From the NCBI RefSeq assembly GCF_029589435.1, contig NZ_JARRAG010000002.1, positions 2,294,001 through 2,358,000 of the forward strand: 64,000 nucleotides of DNA, in the 5' to 3' direction. Below, one piece after another: positions 54,171-64,000 of the stretch. Numbering within the stretch: position 1 is the first letter of the stretch; every line of letters starts with the position of its first letter. The notes under the pieces were generated by a model, which was not told the DNA's origin, did no database searches, and worked only from the letters and a program-made list of their open reading frames with translations. The DNA is from Paludisphaera mucosa (GTDB taxonomy: Bacteria; Planctomycetota; Planctomycetia; Isosphaerales; Isosphaeraceae). Made by a program: the position numbers and the translations under genes.

Positions 54171-55130
54171 ATGATCTCCGCCGAACGCTTCCACAACGAC
54201 GACCTCTCCGGCCTGGTGCTCCTCGAGCGTGCGGACGTCCGCGTCCTGACGCCCGAGGAGGAGCGGCGGATCTTGATGGAACTCGACGCCCATCGCCGCG
54301 TGCTGGCCGCGGGGGCCGAGGACCGTCGCCTCCCCGACGCCGCGCCCGACTTCGACGTCCAGGACTTCGTCCGGACTCTGCTGGCCGCCGGCCCGGCGAC
54401 GAGCGACGAGGAGGCGGTGCTGCTGGCGACCGCCAAGTGCTACAACGCGACCCGGACGCGGCTGGCGATGGCCAACCTGCGGCTGGTCGCCCACGTCGCC
54501 CGCCGCTACCGCGACCGCGGCCTGTCGGCCTCCGACCTGCTCCAGGAGGGCTTCTGCGGCCTTCTCACGGCCATCGACCGCTACGACGTCTCCAACACGA
54601 CGCGACTGGCCTCGTATGCGGTCTGGTGGATCCGCCAGTCCCTCCAGCGCGCCGTCGCCGCCGGGGTCTACCCGGTCCGGCTGAACCCGCGACACCTGCA
54701 GAAGCTCGCCGAGAGTTCGCACGAGGCCGAGGACCCGAATCGCAAGCCGGCCCGCCCTCGGTCCTCCTCGTCGGAGGCGACCCTGAAGCAGATCCATACG
54801 GCCACCCGGCCCGCCCTCTCGCTCGACGCCCCCATCGGCGACGCCGGCGGGTCGAGCCTCATGGACACGCTGTCCTATCCGTCTTCCGACGAGGCCGACG
54901 ACCCCGATCAGGGCGAGCAGCTCGCGAGCCTGATCGACCAGCTCAAGCCTCGCGAACGGATGGTCCTCCAGCTCCGGTTCGGCCTGAACGGCCAGGAGAG
55001 TCGCTCGCTCAGCCAGGTCAGCCAGGTCCTCGACGTCTCCAAGGAGCGGATCCGCCAGATCCAGGACGCGGCCCTCGCCAAGCTCCGGGCCCTCGCCCGC
55101 CGCGACAGGAGCTGCTGCGAGGTCGGCTGA
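54171..55130 (+). CDS. Sigma-70 family RNA polymerase sigma factor (group 2/3-like)
   Basis: 319 residues from the ATG at 54171, preceded by GAAAGGA about 10 nt upstream. Region 1.2-like helices open the protein (LTPEEERRILMELDAHR). Region 2 is well kept (NLRLVAHVARRYRDRGLSAS, DLLQEGFCGLLTAIDRYD, LASYAVWWIRQSLQRAV). Region 3 is short, with a disordered Ser/Arg stretch near 190-215. Region 4 ends it (LKPRERMVLQLRFGL, VLDVSKERIRQIQDAALAKL). It resembles the alternative RpoD-like factors that planctomycetes carry in several copies. A GC stem-loop follows its stop. Confidence 0.9.
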   Translation: MISAERFHNDDLSGLVLLERADVRVLTPEEERRILMELDAHRRVLAAGAEDRRLPDAAPDFDVQDFVRTLLAAGPATSDEEAVLLATAKCYNATRTRLAMANLRLVAHVARRYRDRGLSASDLLQEGFCGLLTAIDRYDVSNTTRLASYAVWWIRQSLQRAVAAGVYPVRLNPRHLQKLAESSHEAEDPNRKPARPRSSSSEATLKQIHTATRPALSLDAPIGDAGGSSLMDTLSYPSSDEADDPDQGEQLASLIDQLKPRERMVLQLRFGLNGQESRSLSQVSQVLDVSKERIRQIQDAALAKLRALARRDRSCCEVG

Positions 55131-55157
55131 ACGCTCGCCGGAATCCCGCCGCCCCGA

Positions 55158-55185
55158 CCCCGCCCCGGTTCGCCGCCGGGCGGGG
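55158..55185 (+). terminator. Stem-loop after the sigma factor gene
   Basis: CCCCGCCC (55158-55165) pairs with GGGCGGGG (55178-55185) across 12 nt, 28 bp after the stop. There is no adjacent T-tract. It separates the sigma gene from the dxr promoter. Confidence 0.5.
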
Positions 55186-55203
55186 CCGGCGCCGGCGGCA
55201 GCC

Positions 55204-55232
55204 TTGTCGCCGATCGGGGGAGTTTTTATAGT
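55204..55232 (+). promoter_or_regulatory. Sigma-70 type promoter of dxr-rseP
   Basis: TTGTCG (55204-55209) and TATAGT (55227-55232) have an ideal 17-bp spacing and match 4/6 and 5/6 of the consensus. This stands out in GC-rich DNA. Transcription would start near 55239, giving a leader of about 110 nt. Confidence 0.6.
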
Positions 55233-55351
55233 GCTAGGGGCGAGACGAGCCGGGCGTGTGGGTTCGCCCAAGCACCGGGGGCGGTGCGATTTGAGTCGCG
55301 CGACGGGCGTCCCTTCCGGACGGCCGAGTCGAGCGGGACATGGGAGAGGAG

Positions 55352-56521
55352 ATGGAGCGAGGGGAATCCACCACGCGCGTCGTGGTCCTGGGCTCGACGG
55401 GCTCGATCGGGCGCAGCGCACTCGACGTGATCGGGGCGGGCGGTCCCGCGCGACTCCAGGCGCACGGCCTGAGCGCCCACACCAACTGGCGGCGGCTGGC
55501 GGACCAGGCGTTGTCGGCCTCGCCCCGATTCGTCGCCATGACCGGCGAAGGCCCCGTGGCCGAGGCGCGGCAGGCCCTGCGGGGATCGGGCGTCGAGGTC
55601 CTCTCCGGCCGCGACGGCGTGCTGCGGATGGTCCAGGACGAGTCGACCGACCGCGTGCTCGCCGCCATCGTCGGGGCCGCCGGGCTGGAAGGGGCGTGGG
55701 CCGCTCTCGAGGCCGGCAAGACGGTGGCCCTGGCGAACAAGGAGACGCTCGTCGTCGCCGGCCCGCTCGTCATGGACCTGGCCCGCCGCCGCAACGCCCG
55801 GCTCCTCCCCGTCGACAGCGAGCACTCGGCCATCTTCCAGGCCCTCCAGGCCGGCGAGCGCCGCGAGGTCAAGCGGGTGATCCTGACCTCCTCGGGCGGC
55901 CCCTTCCGCGGCTTCACGCGGGCCCGGCTCCGCGAGGTCACGCCCGAGATGGCCCTGAAGCACCCGACCTGGAGCATGGGGCCCAAGATCTCGATCGACT
56001 CGGCCACGCTGATGAACAAGGCTCTTGAGATCATCGAGGCCCGCTGGCTTTTCGACCTGGAGCCCGACCAGATCGAGGTCGTGATCCACCCCGAGAGCAC
56101 CATCCACTCGATGGTCGAGTTCGTCGACGGCAGCGTTCTCGCCCAGCTCTCGCCCCCCGACATGCGGCTTCCGATCCAGTACGCCCTCACCTATCCCGAC
56201 CGCCACCCCTGCCCCGGCCCGCGGCTGGACCTGACCCGGCCCTCGGCCCTGAACTTCGAGCCCCCCGACCGCGAGACCTTCCCGGCGCTCGACCTGGCCT
56301 ACGAGGTCATGAAGCGCGGGGGCACCGCCGGGGCGGCCCTGAACGCGGCCAACGAGGTCGCCGTGGGTCGCTTCCTGGACGGCGAGATCGGCTTCCTGGA
56401 CATCCCCCGCGCCTGCCGCATGGCGCTCGACTATCACGAATTCGATCCCCGACCGACGCTCGACCGGCTCTGGAAGGTCGACGCCAAGGCCCGCCTGGAG
56501 GTGCAACGTTGGACACCGTGA
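55352..56521 (+). CDS. dxr: 1-deoxy-D-xylulose 5-phosphate reductoisomerase
   Basis: 389 residues from the ATG at 55352, with GGGAG 5 nt upstream; an ATG at 55340 is the alternative and adds four residues. It catalyses the NADPH-dependent step from DXP to MEP in isoprenoid synthesis. It carries the NADPH loop LGSTGSIG (13-20), ALANKETLVVAG, the metal and substrate site PVDSEHSAIFQ, SSGGPFR, KISIDSATLMNKALEIIEA, and HPESTIHSMVEF. The length is normal and all key residues are visible. It overlaps the rseP-like gene by 13 bp, a pairing common in bacteria. Confidence 0.97.
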   Translation: MERGESTTRVVVLGSTGSIGRSALDVIGAGGPARLQAHGLSAHTNWRRLADQALSASPRFVAMTGEGPVAEARQALRGSGVEVLSGRDGVLRMVQDESTDRVLAAIVGAAGLEGAWAALEAGKTVALANKETLVVAGPLVMDLARRRNARLLPVDSEHSAIFQALQAGERREVKRVILTSSGGPFRGFTRARLREVTPEMALKHPTWSMGPKISIDSATLMNKALEIIEARWLFDLEPDQIEVVIHPESTIHSMVEFVDGSVLAQLSPPDMRLPIQYALTYPDRHPCPGPRLDLTRPSALNFEPPDRETFPALDLAYEVMKRGGTAGAALNAANEVAVGRFLDGEIGFLDIPRACRMALDYHEFDPRPTLDRLWKVDAKARLEVQRWTP

Positions 56522-58548
56522 TCTGGCTCTGGAACATCGCGAAGGTCGCGCTCGGGCTGGGGTTCGTGATCTTCATCCATGAACTCGGCCACTTCCTCCT
56601 GGCGAAGTGGAACGGCGTCAAGGTCGAGAAATTCTCCATCGGCTTCGGCAAGACGATCTTCGGCTTCACCCGGGGCGAGACCGAGTACGTCCTGGCGGCC
56701 ATCCCGCTGGGCGGCTTCGTCAAGATGCTCGGCGAGGGGGGCGAGGCCGGCGAGGGGATCCCCGACGCCGCGGCCGCCGGCGACCCTCGGGCGTTCAACA
56801 ACAAGCCCGTCGGCGCACGGATGGCGATCATCTCGGCCGGCGTGATCATGAACCTGCTGCTCGGCATGGCCTGCTTCGCCTACGTCTTCGGCCGCGAACG
56901 CGAGGAGATCGAGGCCAAGGTCGGTCGCGTGGTGGCTGGCTCGCCGGCCTTCGAAGCAGGCCTCCGCGCCGGCGACGAGATCGAGGGGATCGACGGCCTC
57001 AAGGACGTCAGCTACAACGACCTCCAGCGGGCCGTCAGCCTGAGCACGCGGGGCCAGGTCATCCATTTCCAGGTCAAGCGCGAAGGGACCGACGCCCTCC
57101 TCGACCTGCCGGTCGAGCCCCGCCGCGACGCCAGTCGGGACCGGCCCACGATCGGCGTGATCTCGGGGGCCTCGCTCGAAGTCCTCGACTACCAGGCCCC
57201 CGCCGGAACCCCCGAGCCGGCGACGATCCCCTGGCCTCCCGAGTCGAGCGACCCCGACGTGCTCGCGATCGTCGCCGCCGGGCCCGCGGGCGAGGCCCCC
57301 GCCCCGGCGACCTCGAACGAGTGGTTCCAGCGAGTCTCGGCGAAGCACCGCGACAAGCCCCTGGACGTCGTCTTCCAGCGCAGGACGTTCGGCGGCAAGC
57401 CCGTCGAGGTCGCGTCGGGCGACCTTAAGGCCACGCTGCCGCCCAATCGCTTCGTCGATTTCGGCCTGCGCTTCGCCTTCGAGCCGATCCGGGCGATCCA
57501 GAAGGGATCGCCGGCCCAGGCCGCCGGCTTCAAGGTGGGCGACCGGATCGTCAAGGTCGACGGCCGCGACGACGTCGACCCGCTGCGGCTGCCGCTCGAC
57601 TGCTTCGACCACGCCGGCTCGCCCATGACCTTCGAGGTGCAGCGGGCCGTCGACGGCAAGCCGGCCCCCGAGACCGTCGCCTTGACCGTCACCCCCGACG
57701 ACGCGACGCCGAGCGAGGGCCTCCTGAAGCTCGAACCGGCCGAGGACCTCCTCATCCCCGGCCTGGGCGTCACCTTCCCGCTCCGGCCGGTGATCCAGTC
57801 CGTGGTGGCCGACTCCCCCGCCGCCAAGGCGGGGCTCAAGGCGGGCGACGTGATCGACGCGGTCACGATCCCCGCGACCCGGGGCCGGCCCCGCCGCGGG
57901 GCGGAGTCGGGCAAGGAGGTCTGGCTCGTGCCCCGCCCGCAGACCCTCAAATTCGACGACAAGTCGACCTCGTGGCCGTTCGTGTTCGCCAGCGTCCAGA
58001 CGCTGCCCGTCCAGGCCCTCGGCTTCACGATCCACGGCCGCCAGGACCCCGTCTCGGTGCGGCCCGAGGTCGTCCACGACTGGTACAGCCCCGATCGCGG
58101 CCTCGACTTCATGCCGGCCTATCGCACCATGCCGCCGCTGGCGTTCGTCGCCGCCCTCAAGCAGGGGGTCACCGAGACGATCGACAAGGTCTCGATGATG
58201 TACGCGACGATCCGCAGCCTCGGCACCGGCCAGGTCAGCTTCAACCAGACGGCCGGGCCCATCGGCATCGGCCGGATCGCTTACGCGGCGGCCAAGTCGG
58301 GCCTGAGCGAGTTCCTGAACTTCCTGGGCTTCATCAGCATCAACCTGGCGGTCCTCAACTTCCTGCCGATCCCGCCCCTCGACGGCGGCCAGATGCTCTT
58401 CCTGATCGCCGAGAAGGTCCGCGGCCGCCCCCTGCCCGAGTCGGCCCTGATCGCCGGGACCTACCTGGGGCTGCTGCTCGTCCTCTTCCTGATGGTCTTC
58501 GCGACCTATCAGGACGTCTACCGGCTGCTCAAGGAGTTCTTCCTGTGA
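56509..58548 (+). CDS. rseP: RseP-like site-2 zinc metalloprotease with several PDZ domains
   Basis: 679 residues from a TTG at 56509 within the dxr 3' end; a GTG at 56518 is the alternative. It has an N-terminal membrane helix with the zinc motif HELGH (24-28), then AIPLGGFVKMLGE. Three PDZ-like segments follow (AGSPAFEAGLRAGDEI, KGSPAQAAGFKVGDRI, ADSPAAKAGLKAGDVI), which is more than the two of E. coli RseP and explains the extra length (usual about 450). The C-terminal part has QTAGPIGIGRIAY and the third zinc ligand in FLPIPPLDGGQ. It cuts membrane-bound substrates such as anti-sigma factors inside the bilayer; its target here is unknown. Confidence 0.94.
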   Translation: MDTVIWLWNIAKVALGLGFVIFIHELGHFLLAKWNGVKVEKFSIGFGKTIFGFTRGETEYVLAAIPLGGFVKMLGEGGEAGEGIPDAAAAGDPRAFNNKPVGARMAIISAGVIMNLLLGMACFAYVFGREREEIEAKVGRVVAGSPAFEAGLRAGDEIEGIDGLKDVSYNDLQRAVSLSTRGQVIHFQVKREGTDALLDLPVEPRRDASRDRPTIGVISGASLEVLDYQAPAGTPEPATIPWPPESSDPDVLAIVAAGPAGEAPAPATSNEWFQRVSAKHRDKPLDVVFQRRTFGGKPVEVASGDLKATLPPNRFVDFGLRFAFEPIRAIQKGSPAQAAGFKVGDRIVKVDGRDDVDPLRLPLDCFDHAGSPMTFEVQRAVDGKPAPETVALTVTPDDATPSEGLLKLEPAEDLLIPGLGVTFPLRPVIQSVVADSPAAKAGLKAGDVIDAVTIPATRGRPRRGAESGKEVWLVPRPQTLKFDDKSTSWPFVFASVQTLPVQALGFTIHGRQDPVSVRPEVVHDWYSPDRGLDFMPAYRTMPPLAFVAALKQGVTETIDKVSMMYATIRSLGTGQVSFNQTAGPIGIGRIAYAAAKSGLSEFLNFLGFISINLAVLNFLPIPPLDGGQMLFLIAEKVRGRPLPESALIAGTYLGLLLVLFLMVFATYQDVYRLLKEFFL

Positions 58549-58573
58549 TCGCCCCCCGGGGCGGAGGCGCGGG

Positions 58574-59275
58574 ATGAGCCGGCTCGCCGGGCGCATCGCC
58601 GTCGTCGACGGGCTCCCGACGCTGACCGCCTGCGGCCTGCCCGTCGCCGAGGTCCTCCGCCTTCTGGAAGCGGGAGAGGAGCCGGCCGCGGTGGTCGGCT
58701 GCCATCCGCTCGATTTGGTGGCGGCCGTCTTCCACGCCCGCCTCGGCGACGACGGCTCGCTCGGGCCGAAGCTCGTGCAGTCCGAGCCCGACCGGCCCGG
58801 CCTGATCGCTGCGGTCACGGAGCCGGCGCTCTCCGGCGTCCTGCCTCGCGCGCCTCGCCCGGCCCGCCTGGCCCTTGCGGCCGGCCTGCTCCAGGTCCTG
58901 GACGCCTGGGAGGCCAGCCACGAGGCGGCCCAGGAGTCCGACGACCTGGGCGAGCGGGCCTTCTCCGCCTACTGGCACGGCGTCGCCCACCGCCGCGAGC
59001 CCGACGCCGGCAACGCCGCCTACTGGTTCCGCCGCGTCGGGCGGCATTCGCTCTTCCCCGCGCTCGCCGAGGCCGCCCGACCATTGCTCGACGCCTCCGG
59101 CGACCCGACGGCGAAGGCTCGGCTGCTCGGGGCCGACGGATGGGATCCCTCGGCGATGATCGACCTCTGCACGCGGGCCAGGCCCGGGACCGATCAGGAG
59201 ACGCTGGCGCGACGCCTGCAACGGCTGGAGATGGCGTTGCTGCTCGGGGCGACCGCCGACGCCGTCGTCGCCTGA
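58574..59275 (+). CDS. Conserved hypothetical protein
   Basis: 233 residues from the ATG at 58574, preceded by GGAGGCGCGGG and 25 bp after rseP, so it is probably in that operon. It is cytoplasmic and mostly helical, with no signal peptide or membrane segment. The segment ERAFSAYWHGVAHRREPDAG and the following NAAYWFRRVGRH look conserved and may be the core of the protein. I do not recognise a named family. Confidence 0.82.
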   Translation: MSRLAGRIAVVDGLPTLTACGLPVAEVLRLLEAGEEPAAVVGCHPLDLVAAVFHARLGDDGSLGPKLVQSEPDRPGLIAAVTEPALSGVLPRAPRPARLALAAGLLQVLDAWEASHEAAQESDDLGERAFSAYWHGVAHRREPDAGNAAYWFRRVGRHSLFPALAEAARPLLDASGDPTAKARLLGADGWDPSAMIDLCTRARPGTDQETLARRLQRLEMALLLGATADAVVA

Positions 59276-59286
59276 CCTTGGGGCGA

Positions 59287-59315
59287 TTGACGCGGCCCCG
59301 GGTGGGGTTTAAGAT
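59287..59315 (+). promoter_or_regulatory. Sigma-70 type promoter of acs
   Basis: TTGACG (59287-59292, 5/6 match) and TAAGAT (59310-59315, 4/6) are exactly 17 bp apart. The site starts 12 bp after the previous stop and ends about 50 bp before the acs start, so acs is a separate unit. Confidence 0.55.
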
Positions 59316-59366
59316 CCCAACTCCCCCCATCCCCGAGGTCGACAGCGATCCTGGAGCGTGTCAGCC

Positions 59367-61346
<1,980 letters not shown>

Positions 61347-61373
61347 TCGACCGGCGAGCGGCCGGGCTCTCGC

Positions 61374-61397
61374 CCTCACGCCGAATCGGCCGTGAGG
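61374..61397. terminator. Hairpin between acs and the convergent regulator gene
   Basis: CCTCACG (61374-61380) pairs with CGTGAGG (61391-61397), and CCG/CGG inside extends the stem past one bulged C. It lies between two convergent stops (61346 and 61417). No T-tract is present. Confidence 0.45.
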
Positions 61398-61416
61398 AGG
61401 GACCCCGGGCCGTTCG

Positions 61417-62784
61417 TCAGGACCCGTATTCCTTGAGCTTGCGATACAGGGTCCGCTCGCCGATCCCCAGGAGCTTGGCCGCCTCCTCGCGGTTGCCGGC
61501 CGTGAGCTTGAGGGTCTCGGTGATGTAGTGCTTTTCGATATCCTCGAGCGACTTGCCGACGAACGAGTCGACCCCCTCGTGGGCGTCGACGACCGTTCCC
61601 GTCGCGCCCGATTGCAGGTCCTCGGTCAGGTCGTCGACGTCGACGACGCCGTCGAAGTCGATGACGACCATGCTCTCGACGACGTTCTTCAGCTCGCGGA
61701 CGTTCCCCGGCCACGAATACTGGCGGAGCAGCTTCCGCGCGGCGAGCGTGATCGAGGAGATCTTCTTGCCGTGCGTGACGGTGTATTCTTTGAGGAAGTG
61801 GTCGATCAGCAGGTCGATATCCTCGCGACGCTCGCGCAGGGGGGGCAGCTTCACGCTGACAACCTTCAGCCGGTGGTAGAGGTCCTGCCGGAAGGCGCCC
61901 GACGCGATGGCCTCGGCCAGGTCGCGGTTGGTCGCCGAGACGAGCCGGACGTTGACCCGGATGGGCTCGTTCGTGCCCACGCGGACGATCTCGCCGTTCT
62001 CCAGGGTCCTCAGCAGCTTGACCTGGGTGCCGAGCGGGATGTCGCCGACCTCGTCGAGGAAGAGCGTGCCGCCGTTGGCGTGCTCGAACCACCCCTTGCG
62101 CTCGCGGTCGGCCCCGGTGAACGAGCCCTTCACGTGGCCGAACAGCTCGCTCTCGAGGATGTTGTCGCTGAGCGCCGCGCAGTTGAGGGCGACGAACGGC
62201 TTGTAGCGGCGGGGGCTGTTGTTGTGCAGCGCCTTGGCCACCAGCTCCTTGCCCGTGCCGCTCTCGCCGGTGATGAGGACCGAGGCCGAGGTGGGCGCGA
62301 TCTGGCGGAGGCGGGCGACGACCGTGTGCATGGCCGCCGAGCTGCCGACGACCCCCTCGAAGCCGAACTTCTCGTTGAGCTGGCGCTGCAGCTCGATGTT
62401 GGAGCGGGCGAGCCGCTGCGACTGCGACGCCTTGTCGACGACCGTGCGCAGCTCGCCGATGTCGAGGGGCTTGGTCAGGTAGGTCGTGGCGCCGGCCTGC
62501 ATGGCCGTGACGGCGGTCTTGATCGTGCCGTGGCCGGTGAGGATGACGACCTCGGCGTCGGGCAGCTCGCGCTTGGCCTTGGCGAGGATCTCCAGGCCGC
62601 CGACGCCGTCCATGATCAGGTCGCTGATAATGATGTCGAAGCTCTGCTCCTCGATCAGCCGCAGCCCCTCGCGGCCGCTGGTGGCCACGACGCACTCGTA
62701 GCCGACGCGCGCCAGGCTCTCGGCCACGGCCTCGGCGTGGGGCTCGTCGTCGTCGACCACCAGGACGCGGATCTGCTGGTCCAT
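61417..62784 (-). CDS. NtrC-family sigma-54 response regulator
   Basis: 455 residues from the ATG at 62784. The frame continues upstream across the histidine kinase gene and is not credible there. A receiver domain covers about 1-120, with phospho-acceptor Asp55 in [10 protein letters not shown] and Lys105. The AAA+ domain covers about 145-370: Walker A GESGTGKE (173-180), Walker B LFLDEVGD (241-248), and the sigma-54 contact loop reading GSFTGA (220-225) rather than the usual GAFTGA. A Fis-type helix-turn-helix ends the protein ([20 protein letters not shown]). It activates sigma-54 promoters when phosphorylated by the kinase gene 32 bp upstream. Its target genes are not evident. Confidence 0.95.
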   Translation of the reverse strand: MDQQIRVLVVDDDEPHAEAVAESLARVGYECVVATSGREGLRLIEEQSFDIIISDLIMDGVGGLEILAKAKRELPDAEVVILTGHGTIKTAVTAMQAGATTYLTKPLDIGELRTVVDKASQSQRLARSNIELQRQLNEKFGFEGVVGSSAAMHTVVARLRQIAPTSASVLITGESGTGKELVAKALHNNSPRRYKPFVALNCAALSDNILESELFGHVKGSFTGADRERKGWFEHANGGTLFLDEVGDIPLGTQVKLLRTLENGEIVRVGTNEPIRVNVRLVSATNRDLAEAIASGAFRQDLYHRLKVVSVKLPPLRERREDIDLLIDHFLKEYTVTHGKKISSITLAARKLLRQYSWPGNVRELKNVVESMVVIDFDGVVDVDDLTEDLQSGATGTVVDAHEGVDSFVGKSLEDIEKHYITETLKLTAGNREEAAKLLGIGERTLYRKLKEYGS

Positions 62785-62816
62785 CGTTCCTACTCGACTC
62801 TCCGAGGGGGGCGGGG

Positions 62817-63671
62817 CTAGGAGGCCGCGGGCTGGGAACGATCGGCCCGCCGCGACGTGGGCGTGGGCGCCGGCAGGCGGATCGAGAATCGGGAGCCCTT
62901 CTCGGGCACGCTCTGGACCTCGATCGAGCCGCCGTGGGCCTCGACGATGTTCCGCGTGGTGGGGAGGCCGAGGCCGGTCCCCCCCTTGCGCGTGGAGTAG
63001 AAGGGGTCGAAGATCCTGGACCGGACGTCCTCGGCCATGCCGCAGCCGGTGTCGATCACGTCGAGCACCACGAAAGGCCCGTCGCGACGGGTGGTCAGGA
63101 TCAGCTCGCCCCCCTCGGGCATGGCGTGCTCGGCGTTGAGCATCAGGTTGAGCACGGCCTGCTTGAACGCGTCGGCGTCGATCGCCACCCCGGGCAGGTC
63201 GGGGGCGAAGTGGGTCCGGACGACCACGCCCCGGGTCGACGCCTGGGGCTCGTAGAAGTCGCACATCTCCTCGACGACCGCGTTGAAGTCGGTCGGGGCC
63301 GGCTTCAGGTCCTGGAGCCGGGCGAACCGCAGGAAATTCTCCAGGATGTCCTGCAGCCGCTTGGTCTCGTGCTTGAGACGGCCGATGCGGGCCCCCGCGC
63401 GGCGCTCCCGCGGAGTCTCGGCGTCCTGGAAGTCCTCGGCGAGCAGGTCGAGGTTGAGCGAGAGCGTCGACAGCGGGTTGCGGATCTCGTGGGCCAGGCC
63501 GCCGGCCAGTTGCGCGATCTGGGCGTTCTGCTCGCGGAGGCGGCGGGCGAGGTCGAGGTCGGCCGGTGTCGGGTCGAGGTCGGGAGGAAGGTCCGCGGCG
63601 GGGAGGGGCCGAGCGGCCGCCTCGGCGGCGTGCGACGGGCCGAGGGCTGTTCCGGCGAGTGGTTGGGCCAT
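62817..63671 (-). CDS. Soluble sensor histidine kinase
   Basis: 284 residues from the ATG at 63671. The dimerisation/phospho-acceptor helix has His61 in [12 protein letters not shown]. The ATPase part has the N box [11 protein letters not shown]1 DTGCGM, F box [11 protein letters not shown] and G2 GTGLGL. There is no transmembrane helix and no PAS or other sensor domain. The first 45 residues are Ala/Pro-rich, with a short coiled coil leading into the His helix. It therefore senses a cytoplasmic signal or depends on a partner. It pairs with the regulator encoded just downstream, resembling NtrB/AtoS-like kinases without their input part. Confidence 0.93.
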   Translation of the reverse strand: MAQPLAGTALGPSHAAEAAARPLPAADLPPDLDPTPADLDLARRLREQNAQIAQLAGGLAHEIRNPLSTLSLNLDLLAEDFQDAETPRERRAGARIGRLKHETKRLQDILENFLRFARLQDLKPAPTDFNAVVEEMCDFYEPQASTRGVVVRTHFAPDLPGVAIDADAFKQAVLNLMLNAEHAMPEGGELILTTRRDGPFVVLDVIDTGCGMAEDVRSRIFDPFYSTRKGGTGLGLPTTRNIVEAHGGSIEVQSVPEKGSRFSIRLPAPTPTSRRADRSQPAAS

Positions 63672-63726
63672 GGTCTCGATGCGTCGGTTCCGGGGCGAAG
63701 GGACGATCCAGGGCCGCGCGGGGAGC

Positions 63727-63770
63727 TTCCTGGAGACGCCCCGGCGGCGAGGCCCGGGCGTCTCCAGGAA
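63727..63770 (-). terminator. 15-bp perfect inverted repeat
   Basis: TTCCTGGAGACGCCC (63727-63741) and its exact complement (63756-63770) flank a 14-nt loop, 21 bp after the stop of the - strand gene at 63791. It is probably that gene's terminator, upstream of the histidine kinase. No T-tract follows. Confidence 0.6.
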
Positions 63771-63790
63771 TTCGTAGCGTTGCAGCGGGC

Positions 63791-64000
63791 TCAGCGCGGG
63801 CCGCGAGGACCGCGGTCGCCGCCACCGCCGCCGTAGCCGCGACCACCGCCGCCGCCAGGGCCGCCGCCTTCAGGACGACGCGGCGGCGGGCCGCCGGGGC
63901 CGCCGCCGTTGCCGGGGGGGCGATCCGAGGCGCCCGCGGGTCGGGGCCGGTTCGCGAACTCGTCGGGAAGCCCGCGCTCGGCGAGGGCCGCCTTGCGCGA
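63791..64000 (-). CDS. 3' end of a protein with a Gly/Arg-rich tail, cut by the window edge
   Basis: 69 codons run in frame from the right edge to the TGA at 63793-63791. The visible part begins with a charged helix ([19 protein letters not shown]). It ends in a Gly/Pro/Arg-rich tail with [11 protein letters not shown] and RGPRGPR repeats, the RGG type seen at the C-termini of RNA-binding proteins and some helicases. The family cannot be told from this fragment. The repetitive GGC/CGC codons here suit a disordered nucleic-acid-binding tail. Confidence 0.7.
   Translation of the reverse strand, partial: SRKAALAERGLPDEFANRPRPAGASDRPPGNGGGPGGPPPRRPEGGGPGGGGGRGYGGGGGDRGPRGPR

Noticed and set aside
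61417-63846. 809-codon frame that would extend the NtrC-type regulator upstream
   Set aside because: The extension runs through the histidine kinase gene in another frame; the receiver domain starts exactly at the ATG at 62784.

Overview
The window is high-GC DNA (AT-poor throughout except one leader region) with long genes, and almost every gene type points to a planctomycete of the Isosphaeraceae kind (Paludisphaera, Singulisphaera or a relative). The signs are a giant secreted beta-helix protein with the planctomycete LEPR-XLL-type N-terminal motif, a DUF1559 protein with the H-X9-DG motif, a Ser/Thr kinase fused to an FGE/SUMF1 domain, WD40 proteins with caspase-like domains, and a planctomycete-style ECF sigma factor. 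The genus is an inference from gene content; there is no rRNA in the window.

Region 1 (1-13651) is a signalling and peptidase island. On the + strand a gene cut by the left edge is followed by a kinase-FGE protein and, with an ATGA overlap, a secreted protein with two caspase-like folds flanking a WD40 propeller. A second WD40-PDZ-caspase-like protein converges on it from the - strand. A Gly-rich exported protein follows. Region 2 (13742-22567) is one gene of about 2,941 codons for a parallel beta-helix protein, and then comes a gene-free, AT-richer leader of about 940 bp.

Region 3 (23511-43135) is a type VI secretion (T6SS) locus. The + strand operon reads tssB-tssC-hcp-tssE-tssF-tssG-tssK-tssL-tssM-like-methyltransferase. 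Converging on it is vgrG-PAAR-(FHA+DUF4123). Then come a stand-alone double-FHA protein (+) and clpV/tssH (-). Sheath, baseplate, tube, spike and unfoldase are all present. The membrane complex is trimmed: TssM has no P-loop and no large periplasmic domain, and no tssJ or tssA is seen.

Region 4 (43327-53957) is mixed: a secreted alpha/beta hydrolase; a - strand group of metallophosphoesterase, GT4, DUF362 and GT2 genes; a membrane protein with a DUF1559 prepilin-like protein; an SGNH hydrolase; and an ECF sigma factor. Region 5 (54171-64000) is mostly core: a sigma-70 family factor, dxr and an rseP-like protease (overlapping, behind a good -35/-10), a conserved hypothetical, acetyl-CoA synthetase with its own -35/-10, an NtrC-type regulator with its soluble histidine kinase, and the Gly/Arg-rich end of a gene cut by the right edge.

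The most unusual items are the minimised T6SS membrane complex, the FHA-DUF4123 adaptor fusion, and the pair of convergent caspase-WD40 proteins in which one catalytic site looks intact and two look dead.
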